Source: CBDAPI01 sp965248635
GTDB taxonomy: Bacteria; Acidobacteriota; UBA6911; RPQK01; CBDAPI01
DNA length: 64,000 nt
Assembly: GCA_965248635.1 (NCBI GenBank)
Contig: OZ252114.1
Span: forward strand, 868,001-932,000
Direction of reading: 5' to 3'
Part shown: positions 28,527-36,320 of the stretch, in pieces
Layout: each line of letters opens with the position of its first letter
How positions within the stretch are numbered: position 1 is the first letter of the stretch
Notes under the pieces: model-generated
Told to the model about the DNA's origin: nothing
The model's input: only the letters and a program-made list of their open reading frames with translations
Databases searched by the model: none
Made by a program: the position numbers and the translations under genes

Positions 28527-28645
28527 GTCGAGGTTATAGGGCGAGTGAGGGCAAAAAAGCCAGCGGCGGCGAGGGCCGCGAGAACCAGGCCCAAGACTTG
28601 CGGTGCCCAGGCGGCGAGACCGGGTGATCTGGCGGTTGCGGTCAT
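28523..28645 (-). CDS. 40-residue single-helix membrane peptide
   Basis: Very short gene that fits exactly between two others. Its ATG (28645-28643) overlaps the PhyH stop as ATGA, and its TGA (28525-28523) overlaps the symporter start as ATGA. The product is a short N-terminus followed by a hydrophobic helix (APQVLGLVLAALAAAGFFAL) and a short polar tail. No family recognised; it could be a small accessory subunit of the symporter. The double four-base coupling argues that it is real. Confidence 0.6.
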   Translation of the reverse strand: MTATARSPGLAAWAPQVLGLVLAALAAAGFFALTRPITST

Positions 28646-29487
28646 TCGGCCACCCAGTGTCGAAACAGCGGCTTGACGTTTTCGGGCAGCCTGTCGAAGA
28701 CATCGCGGCGAATCGGAATCGCGTCGTAATTCTTGCCGCCGGTCTCCAGGACCATGCGCTCATGGTCGGGTGTGCCGCGCATGGTGGGTGTCAGGTTCAA
28801 CCACCACGGAGCGTACCGCACGATCAGCGCCACGCGCGGGTCGGCGCTGTGGTTCGGGGCCACGGCGTGCCACAGACGGCTGTCGTAAAGCATCACACTG
28901 CCGGCAGCACCCGTGACCTGGCGCTGATCGGAATGTGGCGCCTCCTTGTCGATCGCGGCGATCTCGCCGCTGGCCAGATTGTTTTTCAGCCGGTGGCTTC
29001 CCGGAACGACAAACGTGCCGCCGTTGTCTTCGCCGAAACGCGTCAGCATCCAAATCGACGAGAGGTGCATCATCACGTTCGGGTAGGGCGCTTTGACGTA
29101 GGTCGAGTTTGTCGCGTTGTAGGGCCAGTCGGCATGCCAGTAACCTCGCTCGCTGCCCGGGTTATTGATGACACAGTCAGTGCAGGAAATCCTGACGAAG
29201 TCACCAAAAAAGTGCTCCATCACACCGAGGATTCGCTGCTCCGCCAGATAGGACGCAAAGCATTGCGTCGCATTAATGACTTGTTTGAGCAGCCCCACCC
29301 CTGCCACACCAATACGGTGCCCGCGTGCCCGCGTCTTCGCCAGTTCCGCCTCGGCTTGCTCGTGATGAGCACGCTGAGCGGCGACCACCTGTTTGCGAAG
29401 CTCGCCGACACGATCGGCTGGAATCACATTTTCGACGACGCAGTAGCCGTCCTGTTCGATGAGGGAAACGATTTCTGGAATGTTCAT
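28642..29487 (-). CDS. phytanoyl-CoA dioxygenase (PhyH) family protein
   Basis: Second PhyH-type Fe(II)/2-oxoglutarate oxygenase, not closely similar to the one at 24858. N-terminal IEQDGYCVVENVI, iron-binding HxD in YWHADWPYN, the NGGTFVVPGSHRLKNN turn, a distal His in SRLWHAVAPNHS and the arginine of ALIVRYAPWW are visible. 281 aa, normal length. GGAG precedes the ATG at ten bases. The start overlaps the stop of a truncated upstream frame (ATGA), and its stop overlaps the small membrane peptide gene, so it is the middle of a tightly packed operon whose upstream part has been lost. Confidence 0.87.
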   Translation of the reverse strand: MNIPEIVSLIEQDGYCVVENVIPADRVGELRKQVVAAQRAHHEQAEAELAKTRARGHRIGVAGVGLLKQVINATQCFASYLAEQRILGVMEHFFGDFVRISCTDCVINNPGSERGYWHADWPYNATNSTYVKAPYPNVMMHLSSIWMLTRFGEDNGGTFVVPGSHRLKNNLASGEIAAIDKEAPHSDQRQVTGAAGSVMLYDSRLWHAVAPNHSADPRVALIVRYAPWWLNLTPTMRGTPDHERMVLETGGKNYDAIPIRRDVFDRLPENVKPLFRHWVAE

Positions 29488-29605
29488 AATCGGCTTTCTC
29501 CGGGCAGAGCCCCAGGCAATGTCTCCCCGCGAGCTGCATTCGATATGACTTCCAAACTCATAGCGAAGTGCTCGACGGGGATCAAGGTCCGGTCCTGATT
29601 CTCCG
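29484..29605 (-). pseudogene. C-terminal tail of a lost upstream gene (oxidoreductase-like)
   Basis: A frame coupled by ATGA to the PhyH gene reads TLIPVEHFAMSLEVISNAAR and continues to GESRL before its stop. IPVEHxxxSLEVxxAA resembles the last helix of Gfo/Idh/MocA oxidoreductases. The frame loses sense upstream, where it meets the end of the sugar dehydrogenase gene, so the rest of the gene is missing: a probable rearrangement breakpoint near 29600. Confidence 0.4.
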
Positions 29606-31793
29606 TCAGTAACCCATTTCAGGCGGGACGTTGGTCAACTGGAAGCCAGCGGCGCTTTGCTCGACTCGGAAGACGGTCAGGTAGAGGCTCACTTCCGACT
29701 CGATCCAGAGCGACCCCACGAAGCTCTCCAGAAAATCAAATCGCTCCGTGAAGAAGAGTGCATCGTGGCCGGTATAGTTCCAAGTCACGGTTCCGATTTC
29801 TATCCCGGCCGGGTCGATCAGCGTGGCCGAGATGCTGAAAGCCGCCTCCGGATCCAGAGCAGCGTAGGCGAAGCCGGTATCCGCCTCAGAGCTTTTCTCG
29901 ACCGGAAATACCAGGACCTTGGACGGGGGTGTGTCGAAGGTTGCGATCGAATCGGTAAGCGCCGGGTTCCCCACCTGATAAAAGAAGGAAACCGCCACCT
30001 GACTCTTCAGGGAAGAGTCGGTCCCGATCAGGTCAAAGAACCCTTCCCGCACCTGGGCGTCACCGGTGAGTGTGAACTTCCGGCTCCCCTGCGGCGGCAA
30101 AGCGATCTCAAAGTGACTCGATCCTGTCTGGTCGACACCATTGAGGTCCCATGGGCTGTCCCACTCGGCTTCATTCCCCCGTCTGAGAACTCCCTGGCCT
30201 TCCCAGGGCGTGAGACCTTTGTTCGAGACCAGGATGAGAATTTTGAAGATATCGCCGAGGGCAAACTGGGCGAAGCGGCGAGGCAGGATTCCCACCTCGA
30301 AAACGGAAGTCGCGATGTTCCCGGAATTGTTATCCGGGTTGGAGTCCTCGCTGTTCGAAACCGTCGCCGTATTGACCACCTGGGGCCCCGCCCCGGGCCC
30401 CGCCAGAACGGCCACGGAAAGTTCTCTCGACTGACCGGGTTCGAGACTGCTCTCCAGTTCGCAGGAAAGAGATGCGGTGTTCGTCTCGCACGACCAACCC
30501 GGGCCCATGAACGGAAAGCAGCTGCAGTGGATCGGGCATCTCGTCGGTCACGGTGATCGTGTCGGTGGTGGCTGCGTTCCCAAGGTTCGAGACCCCAAGT
30601 CGATAGTATCCCGTGGTACCCACCACAAAGGGACCCAGGTCCATTTTCCTGATTTCCAGGTCTGGCCTTGGAGCAGTGCTGGTCAACCTCCAGACACTGC
30701 CACCGTGGTTGACCACATACAGTTCACCGTCTTCATCCACGCCGAAGCTGCTGATGTTCAGCGCCGTGTCGAACAGCTCACTTCTGGACCAGTTTTCAGG
30801 CCCCTCGGTGAGACTCCAAATTCGACCCAGAACGTAGTCCCCGAAGACGTAGTCGCCTGTCAGCTCCAGAATCTGCTGGCCGCGGTAGACATAGCCGCCG
30901 GTGACGGATCGTCCCAGAGAGCGACCGTAAAAGTCGATGGGAGGCTCCATCCCGCTCATGTCACAACCCACCGGAGGCTCAAAACAATCGGGACCCTCCA
31001 CAATGTTCCAGCCGTAGTTCTTTCCTCCTTCTACGATGTTCACTTCTTCCCAGGTGTTCTGTCCCACGTCCGCCGCAAAGAGGCGCCTGGTGAGGGGATC
31101 GAAGGAGGCCCGCCAAGGATTGCGCAACCCGTAGGCCCAGATCTCCCCGCGAGCCCCTTTCACGCCCACAAAAGGGTTGTCTGCAGGAATGCCGTAGGGG
31201 AATCCGCTATCAACATCGATTCGGAGGATCTTTCCCAGCAGGGTGCTCAACTCCTGGCCCCGCCCGCTGGGATTGCTCGGTGTTCCACTGTCACCGGAAG
31301 AGATGTAGAGATATCCATCCGAGGGACCGAATCCCAGCCAGCCTCCATTGTGCGTGGAAGCAGGCTGGTCAAGGGTGAGGATGACCTGGCCGTTCTGGTC
31401 GGCTGCATTGGGATTTCCGGAGACCTGGTGCTCCTGGATGACCGTCTGCAGCTGGCCGAAGTCGCGGGTGTAGTTGATGAAAAAGCGCCCGTTGGTGTCG
31501 TAGTCGGGGTGAAAGGCCAGGCCCAGGAGTCCCCGCTCTCCGGCGGTGGCCAGGCCAAAGCCCGAGGAAATATCGAGAAAGGGGGTTCCCAGAAGCGATT
31601 CATTCTCCAGGATCCGAATGCGACCCGTTTGTTCCACGATGAAAATGCGTCCACTTCCGTCTCCTGCGTGGGTCAGAAAGAGGGGACGGTTCAAACCGGA
31701 AACGACTTCCGTAAGTGCTATTTCCGCCGCGCCCGCCTGGCAGGGAATGGAGCACAAGCAGAGAATGATCAGAATGAAAAACCGTTTTATCAT
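29606..31793 (-). CDS. secreted PQQ-type sugar dehydrogenase with DUF11-like domain, frameshifted
   Basis: Six-bladed soluble-glucose-dehydrogenase-type propeller, likely exported (MIKRFFILIILCLCSIPC signal at the N-terminus). Family segments: GLNRPLFLTHAGDGSGRIF, GERGLLGLAFHPDY, HNGGWLGFGPSDGYLY, and LRNPWRASFDP. After the propeller (to about residue 410) comes a DUF11-like repeat (ITVTDEMPDPLQLL), where the frame breaks. One G too many in the CCCGGGCCC stretch at 30498-30506 shifts it; the other frame continues WSCETNTASLSCELESSL to VVNTATVSNSEDSNPDNNSG and a beta-rich C-terminal region, ending at 29606. The stated start follows AGGGGAA. An in-frame ATG at 32012 lies upstream but adds an unlikely leader. 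Confidence 0.85.
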
Positions 31794-32046
31794 TTCCCCT
31801 GCTTGCCTCGCCTGGCTCGAGCAGAGTCGCGGGCTCTCTTCATCCGGGACACAACACTCTCTATTATCTCCCAAAGCTAGTGATTCAGTTGTCTCCAGGC
31901 TGCTGGGACCTCGAGGCTCTGGATTCTCTCCGATCGGTTCCTCCATCGATCCCGGTGTGGGTACAGCGGAGGCCCGGGGAGGGTATATTTGGGTCGAGGG
32001 CCGCTCAGGCACTAGCGATTCAGGTGTTATAGTCCACTAAGAAGCG

Positions 32047-34008
32047 ATGAGTTTGCGGCGGTGCCTGATTCTCCCGATCTTGATTCTGAGCCTCGTTCCC
32101 TCCACAGGCCTCGCCAGGGAGCGCTGGATTCGCCTGGACAGCCCGAACTTCGAAACGGTCAGCAACGCTTCTGAGAAAAAGTCGCGGACCCTGATCCGCG
32201 AACTGGAGCAATTCCGCCACGTTTTCTCCGAGCTTTTTCATCTGACCAACGACCGGGTTCCTGTGACCGTGTTCATCTTCAGGAACGACAAGTCATTTAC
32301 GTCTTTCAAACCGGTTTATGAAGGGAAGCCGACCAGTGTTGCAGGCTTCTTTCAGGGAGGACGGGACCGCAACGTTATTGCTCTCAATGCAACTGCCAAT
32401 GAGAACCCTCTGCATGTCATTTTCCACGAATACGTTCACCTGCTCACCAGTAACAAGCCGTATCCCTGGCCGGTGTGGGTCAAAGAAGGGCTGGCTGAGT
32501 TCTACTCCACTTTTCAGGTGAGGGGAAGACAGCTCAACCTGGGCGCCCCAATCCCTCGACACGCGGAGACCCTCCGGCAGGCCAGGATGTACTCGGTGGA
32601 GAATCTGTTTTCCGTTGGCCACGATTCTCCCGAGTACAACGAAACAAGAAAGCGGGGTGTCTTTTATGCCCAGTCCTGGGCGCTGGTGCACTACCTCATG
32701 CTCCATGAGAAAGCCAGGTTGCGGCCTCGGTTTGTCCGTTTCGTTCAGCTCTTGTGGCGCGGCCTCGAACCCATGGAAGCCTTTCAGCAGGCCATCGAAA
32801 TGCCTTTCAAGGTCCTGGAAAATGAGCTGCAGAAATACGTCCGCCAGCGTAGCTTATACGCTCAAGTCGTTCGACTCGAGGTCGTCCCGGCCGCGGAACA
32901 AATCGATGTAGACGAGCTCAACGAGTCGCAGTCGCAGGCCCACCTGGGTGACCTTTTCTACTACACCGGACGCTTCCAGGCAGCAAAAGTCCGCTATAAA
33001 GAGGCCCGTCGGCTGGACCCCCCGAGCCTGCCTCCCAGGGAGGGACTGGCCCTGATCGCGTTGCGTGAGGATGACAGGGAAACGGCCAGAGGACTACTGG
33101 AGGAGACGTCGGAGGGAGGTTCTCAGAACTATCTGGTTCAGTACTACTATGCCGAAATGCTGATGGACGAGGTCAGAGGCCAATCTGAACTGAGCCAGGC
33201 TGAGTTCGAAAGTGTATCCAGGCCGCTGCGAGAGGCTATCGAGCTGGCTCCGGCGTTCGATCGTCCCTACTATCTTATGGGTCGACTCTACCGTCAGTGG
33301 GGGAAAGATTTGGACCAAGGTCTCGGCTTTATCGATCGGGCTATCGTGCTCAAGCCGAGAAGCGACTACTACCGAATGACCCGGGCAGAGCTGTTGCTGA
33401 CCAAACGGGACTACGATGGCGCCGAAAAGCTGTTCCGGGATCTGGCGGAGTCGGACGAGGAGGGGATTCGTCAGAACGCACAGCGGAACCTGGACCGTCT
33501 AACGGATTTCCGCGAGCAGGAGAAAGTTCAGGCCCAAGCCGAAGCCGAACGAAAAAGGCTGCTGGCGGAGCTGGACCGGCAGACCGATCCCGAGTCCGAC
33601 TCCGAGAGAGTGACCGATCCCCTCCCTGAGAGCAGAGGGCTCACCCGTCCGCCGGTGTTGAGACAGAGCAAGCCCCAGGAAAGTGCTGAGAGCGACGACG
33701 CTGAGCCCCGACAACCTCAGTGTAATCCTACGTTCACCAGCGTCTCGGGAATCGCTCCGCTGGAGGGGCGTCTGCAGCGCGTCGATTGCTCAGCTGCGAC
33801 CATTCAATACGTGGTCGAGATCAATGGGCAGGAGGTGCATACCATCGGTGTGGATCCGACCCAGCCGGTCCTGTTCAGTTGTTCCGTTCACGTCCAGAAA
33901 ATGAGCTGTGGTGTCTTCAGCTACGAAGCCGTCGTCTACTTCGAGCCGGGTCAGGAAAGGGATCCTGAAACCGGAGCTCTCAGAGTGCTGGCCATCGAGT
34001 TCAAATAG
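32047..34008 (+). CDS. secreted HExxH peptidase-like protein with TPR repeats
   Basis: Exported protein (N-terminal LPILILSLVPSTGLA signal). Residues about 30-260 form a gluzincin-like domain with the zinc motif HEYVH at about residue 127 and a downstream glutamate in KEGLAEFYS, as in DUF1570-type predicted peptidases. TPR-like helical repeats follow (GDLFYYTGRFQAAKVRYKEA, YYLMGRLYRQWGKDLDQGL). A charged, coiled-coil-like linker rich in E, R and Q precedes a C-terminal domain with four cysteines in beta-rich sequence. Substrate unknown. It converges with the next gene, with 45 bp between stops. Confidence 0.72.
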   Translation: MSLRRCLILPILILSLVPSTGLARERWIRLDSPNFETVSNASEKKSRTLIRELEQFRHVFSELFHLTNDRVPVTVFIFRNDKSFTSFKPVYEGKPTSVAGFFQGGRDRNVIALNATANENPLHVIFHEYVHLLTSNKPYPWPVWVKEGLAEFYSTFQVRGRQLNLGAPIPRHAETLRQARMYSVENLFSVGHDSPEYNETRKRGVFYAQSWALVHYLMLHEKARLRPRFVRFVQLLWRGLEPMEAFQQAIEMPFKVLENELQKYVRQRSLYAQVVRLEVVPAAEQIDVDELNESQSQAHLGDLFYYTGRFQAAKVRYKEARRLDPPSLPPREGLALIALREDDRETARGLLEETSEGGSQNYLVQYYYAEMLMDEVRGQSELSQAEFESVSRPLREAIELAPAFDRPYYLMGRLYRQWGKDLDQGLGFIDRAIVLKPRSDYYRMTRAELLLTKRDYDGAEKLFRDLAESDEEGIRQNAQRNLDRLTDFREQEKVQAQAEAERKRLLAELDRQTDPESDSERVTDPLPESRGLTRPPVLRQSKPQESAESDDAEPRQPQCNPTFTSVSGIAPLEGRLQRVDCSAATIQYVVEINGQEVHTIGVDPTQPVLFSCSVHVQKMSCGVFSYEAVVYFEPGQERDPETGALRVLAIEFK

Positions 34009-34053
34009 GAACCCTTCACATGAAAGCTGATTTTCTAGTACCCCCTGGATCGA

Positions 34054-35247
34054 TCACTCCTCGGTCCCGGTCACGACCAGAGTGATCCCGTAGTCCTCCA
34101 GGGCAATGGTCTCGGTGCTGACTGGATAGGGTTCGACGGCGATGAGATCGATCCTGTAATCCCCGAAATCTGAGCGGGCCAGGTCACCGTGACCGGCACG
34201 ACTGGTCACCTCGACTTCCTGCTTCTCGTCCCCGGTTTTCCCGACCCGGAGAGTAATCCTCACCTGGCCTTCCCAGATGCAGACTACGTCAGAAGGGCAG
34301 CGCGAATCTTCGGGCAGGTTCCAGAACTGGATCTCCAGCTCCTCGTCCTGGATGACTGCGGTCTGGCCAATCTCGAGTTGGAATTCGGTCTCGAGAGTGG
34401 CTTCCACCCGGGTCCCTTCTCCCGCCTCCTTTGCAATGACCGAGACACCAGAAAGAGGGAGCCCCTGAATCGTGTTGAACACGGCCAGACCAAGCGGTGC
34501 CCGAGAGGTGACGCTGGCGAGCTGCTCGAGACGAAGAGGAAAGATCTCCGGCACAGCAAAGGTCCAGAACCGATCATAGTAATCGGCGTAAATCTCTCCT
34601 GGCATCAGTCTCACCGACTCCCTGTTCTCCGGGCGCAGGACGAGTTCCGCCTCGGTGGGGGCGTCGGAGAGGTTGACCACGGCGAACGCGGTGTTGAGTG
34701 TCTGGAAACCATGGTAGAGCGACACCGGGAAGACAAAGGACTTACCCTGTATCACCGGGTGGTTCTCGATCTGCCGAATAATGTGGTCCTCGAAATTGAA
34801 AATGGGATCTGGAGTCGCCAGACCCTCTGCATACTGGAAGAGGGTCTGAACGCTCAATGAAGCGGAGCGAGTGAGGCGGTCCCAGCCAATGGTGGCCTTT
34901 TCACCCGGTAACACGGTCAGACGCAGTGTGGACTCTGAAGGGATGGAGAAGTCGGCCCGATTGTCCTCGATTTGGAGATGACCTGGTGTCGTCCAGGCGG
35001 CCGCGAGTTCTGCCGCCAGGGCAGTCCCGTCGGTGGCAGTCAGAATGAGCGTTCCTTCGATGGCCTCGCCGGTTTCGTTGGAAAGACGAAAAACGGTCCT
35101 GAAGCCGGTATCATCGAACAGCCCCGCTCCAATCTGGACGAAGAGAAGGTCTGCAGGATGGTGCTCGGAAGCAAACCCGGGTGAGAGAAGCAACGGCAGC
35201 GTCAAAAAGGTGGTCAGGATTCGAGCAACTCGTGGCGAAACTTCCAC
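34054..35247 (-). CDS. secreted beta-rich protein of unknown function
   Basis: Signal peptide at the N-terminus (ILTTFLTLPLLLSPGFA). Two tandem beta-sandwich-like units follow, of the kind that also ends the sugar dehydrogenase protein at 29606 (compare FRTVFRLSNETGEAIEGTL with LNTAFAVVNLSDAPTEAEL). A C-terminal domain has the segment SRCPSDVVCIWEGQVRI with a likely disulfide, seen in some lipoproteins. A GTG at 35247 is preceded by GAGGAGG at good spacing, so I prefer it over the ATG at 35286. No enzymatic motif is visible. It is divergent from the TetR gene. Confidence 0.6.
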   Translation of the reverse strand: MEVSPRVARILTTFLTLPLLLSPGFASEHHPADLLFVQIGAGLFDDTGFRTVFRLSNETGEAIEGTLILTATDGTALAAELAAAWTTPGHLQIEDNRADFSIPSESTLRLTVLPGEKATIGWDRLTRSASLSVQTLFQYAEGLATPDPIFNFEDHIIRQIENHPVIQGKSFVFPVSLYHGFQTLNTAFAVVNLSDAPTEAELVLRPENRESVRLMPGEIYADYYDRFWTFAVPEIFPLRLEQLASVTSRAPLGLAVFNTIQGLPLSGVSVIAKEAGEGTRVEATLETEFQLEIGQTAVIQDEELEIQFWNLPEDSRCPSDVVCIWEGQVRITLRVGKTGDEKQEVEVTSRAGHGDLARSDFGDYRIDLIAVEPYPVSTETIALEDYGITLVVTGTEE

Positions 35248-35353
35248 GTACGCCTCCTCAATCCACTCCCCATGATCCCGACCCATTATACGTCAACCAG
35301 CAGGAGATCTTGAGAAGCGGGCTCGAAGCGGTTGGTTCCGGGACAATATGAGT

Positions 35354-35386
35354 GAGTGGTAGCCGCGGCCTGCGCCCGCGGTTCTG
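35354..35386 (+). repeat. dispersed intergenic repeat, copy 1
   Basis: TGAGTGGTAGCCGCG followed by an inverted CCGCGG/CGCGG-type stem and a CTG end. A close copy lies at 52668-52703, also upstream of a gene. See that entry. Confidence 0.45.
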
Positions 35387-35423
35387 ATTGGTGGTGTGGG
35401 GTCCTCGAGTTGGTATTATATTA

Positions 35424-35487
35424 TGAACGTGTTCAACAATATATTGACATATGTGTCACCTCTTTAGTATTTTAGTGAACATGTTCA
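35424..35487 (+). promoter_or_regulatory. promoter flanked by two perfect palindromic operators for the TetR gene
   Basis: TGAACGTGTTCA (35424-35435) and TGAACATGTTCA (35476-35487) are perfect palindromes of the form TGAACnnGTTCA, centred 52 bp apart, about five helical turns. Between them lie TTGACA (35444-35449) and, 18 bp on, TATTTT (35468-35473). The second palindrome covers the start codon at 35481, and transcription should begin almost at that ATG. This suggests TetR autorepression, with looping or double occlusion possible. Confidence 0.65.
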
Positions 35488-36236
35488 ATAACATTCCTCT
35501 GAACCTGTCCGACGAGGATCTCCAGCTCAAGCAGGATAGCGGCAAGACACGGAAAGGGGAGCAGACTCGGACCAGGATTCTGGAGACGGCCCTGAGACTG
35601 TTTCGGGAACAGGGATACGAGAAGACCACTATGCGGGCGATCGCCGCCGAAGGGGGAGTTTCCCTAGGCAGTGCCTACTACTACTTCGAATCCAAGGAAC
35701 ACCTGGTCCAGGCGTTCTACCTGCAGACTCATCTAGAGCATCTGGCGGCCTGCCAGGACATACTCCAGGAATACGAAGATCTGGCCGACAGGCTTCTGGG
35801 AGTCGTCCGGGCTAAAATCGAAACGGGCAGGCCCTACCATCGCTTCTCGGCGATTCTGTTCAGGACGGCCGCCAATCCACGCAGCCCTTTGAGCCCTTTC
35901 AGTCAGGAGTCGGCGCCTGTCAGGGAAAAAGCAACTGCCCTGTTTCGGGAGGTGGTCGAAGGAGCTTCCCTCGGGGTCGGAGATGACCTGAAACGTCAAC
36001 TTCCCCAGCTGCTCTGGTTGTATCAAATGGGAGTCATCCTCTTCTGGATTCACGATCGCTCCCCCGACTGTTCACGAACCCATCAGCTCATCGAACGAAG
36101 CGTGGAGATCGTCTGCAGGTTGATTCGGCTCGCCAACTTCCCGCTTTTTCGGCCCCTTGTCAAGACGACGCTGGATCTGTTGGTTGAGCTGCGGGAAACT
36201 CCCGAGCCTTTCCAAGAAGGAGTAAGAAATGTCTGA
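35481..36236 (+). CDS. TetR/AcrR family transcriptional regulator
   Basis: DNA-binding repressor. The N-terminal helix-turn-helix is clear: TRTRILETALRLFREQGYEKTTMRAIAAEGGVSLGSAYYYFESKEHLVQAFY at about residues 29-80; the C-terminal ligand domain is helical and unassigned. The ATG at 35481 has no ribosome binding site and sits at the predicted transcription start, so translation is probably leaderless; an ATG-like start at 35451 would lie across the promoter. It overlaps the next start by eight bases (ATGTCTGA). It heads a + strand operon with SRPBCC-like proteins and a sulfatase, so its ligand may be linked to that pathway. Confidence 0.9.
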   Translation: MFNNIPLNLSDEDLQLKQDSGKTRKGEQTRTRILETALRLFREQGYEKTTMRAIAAEGGVSLGSAYYYFESKEHLVQAFYLQTHLEHLAACQDILQEYEDLADRLLGVVRAKIETGRPYHRFSAILFRTAANPRSPLSPFSQESAPVREKATALFREVVEGASLGVGDDLKRQLPQLLWLYQMGVILFWIHDRSPDCSRTHQLIERSVEIVCRLIRLANFPLFRPLVKTTLDLLVELRETPEPFQEGVRNV

Positions 36237-36288
36237 GCAAACATCCTGGAGGACTCGAAGGATCACCTGGGGACTGTTGACCTACTTA
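36229..36288 (+). pseudogene. 5' fragment of a membrane protein gene split by an insertion sequence
   Basis: An ATG at 36229, preceded by AAGGAG at good spacing and overlapping the TetR stop, opens a frame reading MSEQTSWRTRRITWGLLTYL. At codon 20 (TTA, 36286-36288) it runs into the insertion sequence and soon stops. The frame resumes exactly at the duplicated TTA at 38285-38287. Removing the element gives GLLTYLGSTVLILLGS in one frame, about 319 aa in all. Confidence 0.75.
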
Positions 36289-36320
36289 GGGTCGGCGCGG
36301 AATTAACTTTACATTTTGGA

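Noticed and set aside
31794..32012. N-terminal extension of the sugar dehydrogenase from the ATG at 32012
   Set aside because: It precedes a normal signal peptide that starts at 31793 with its own ribosome site; the extension has low-complexity, non-coding character.
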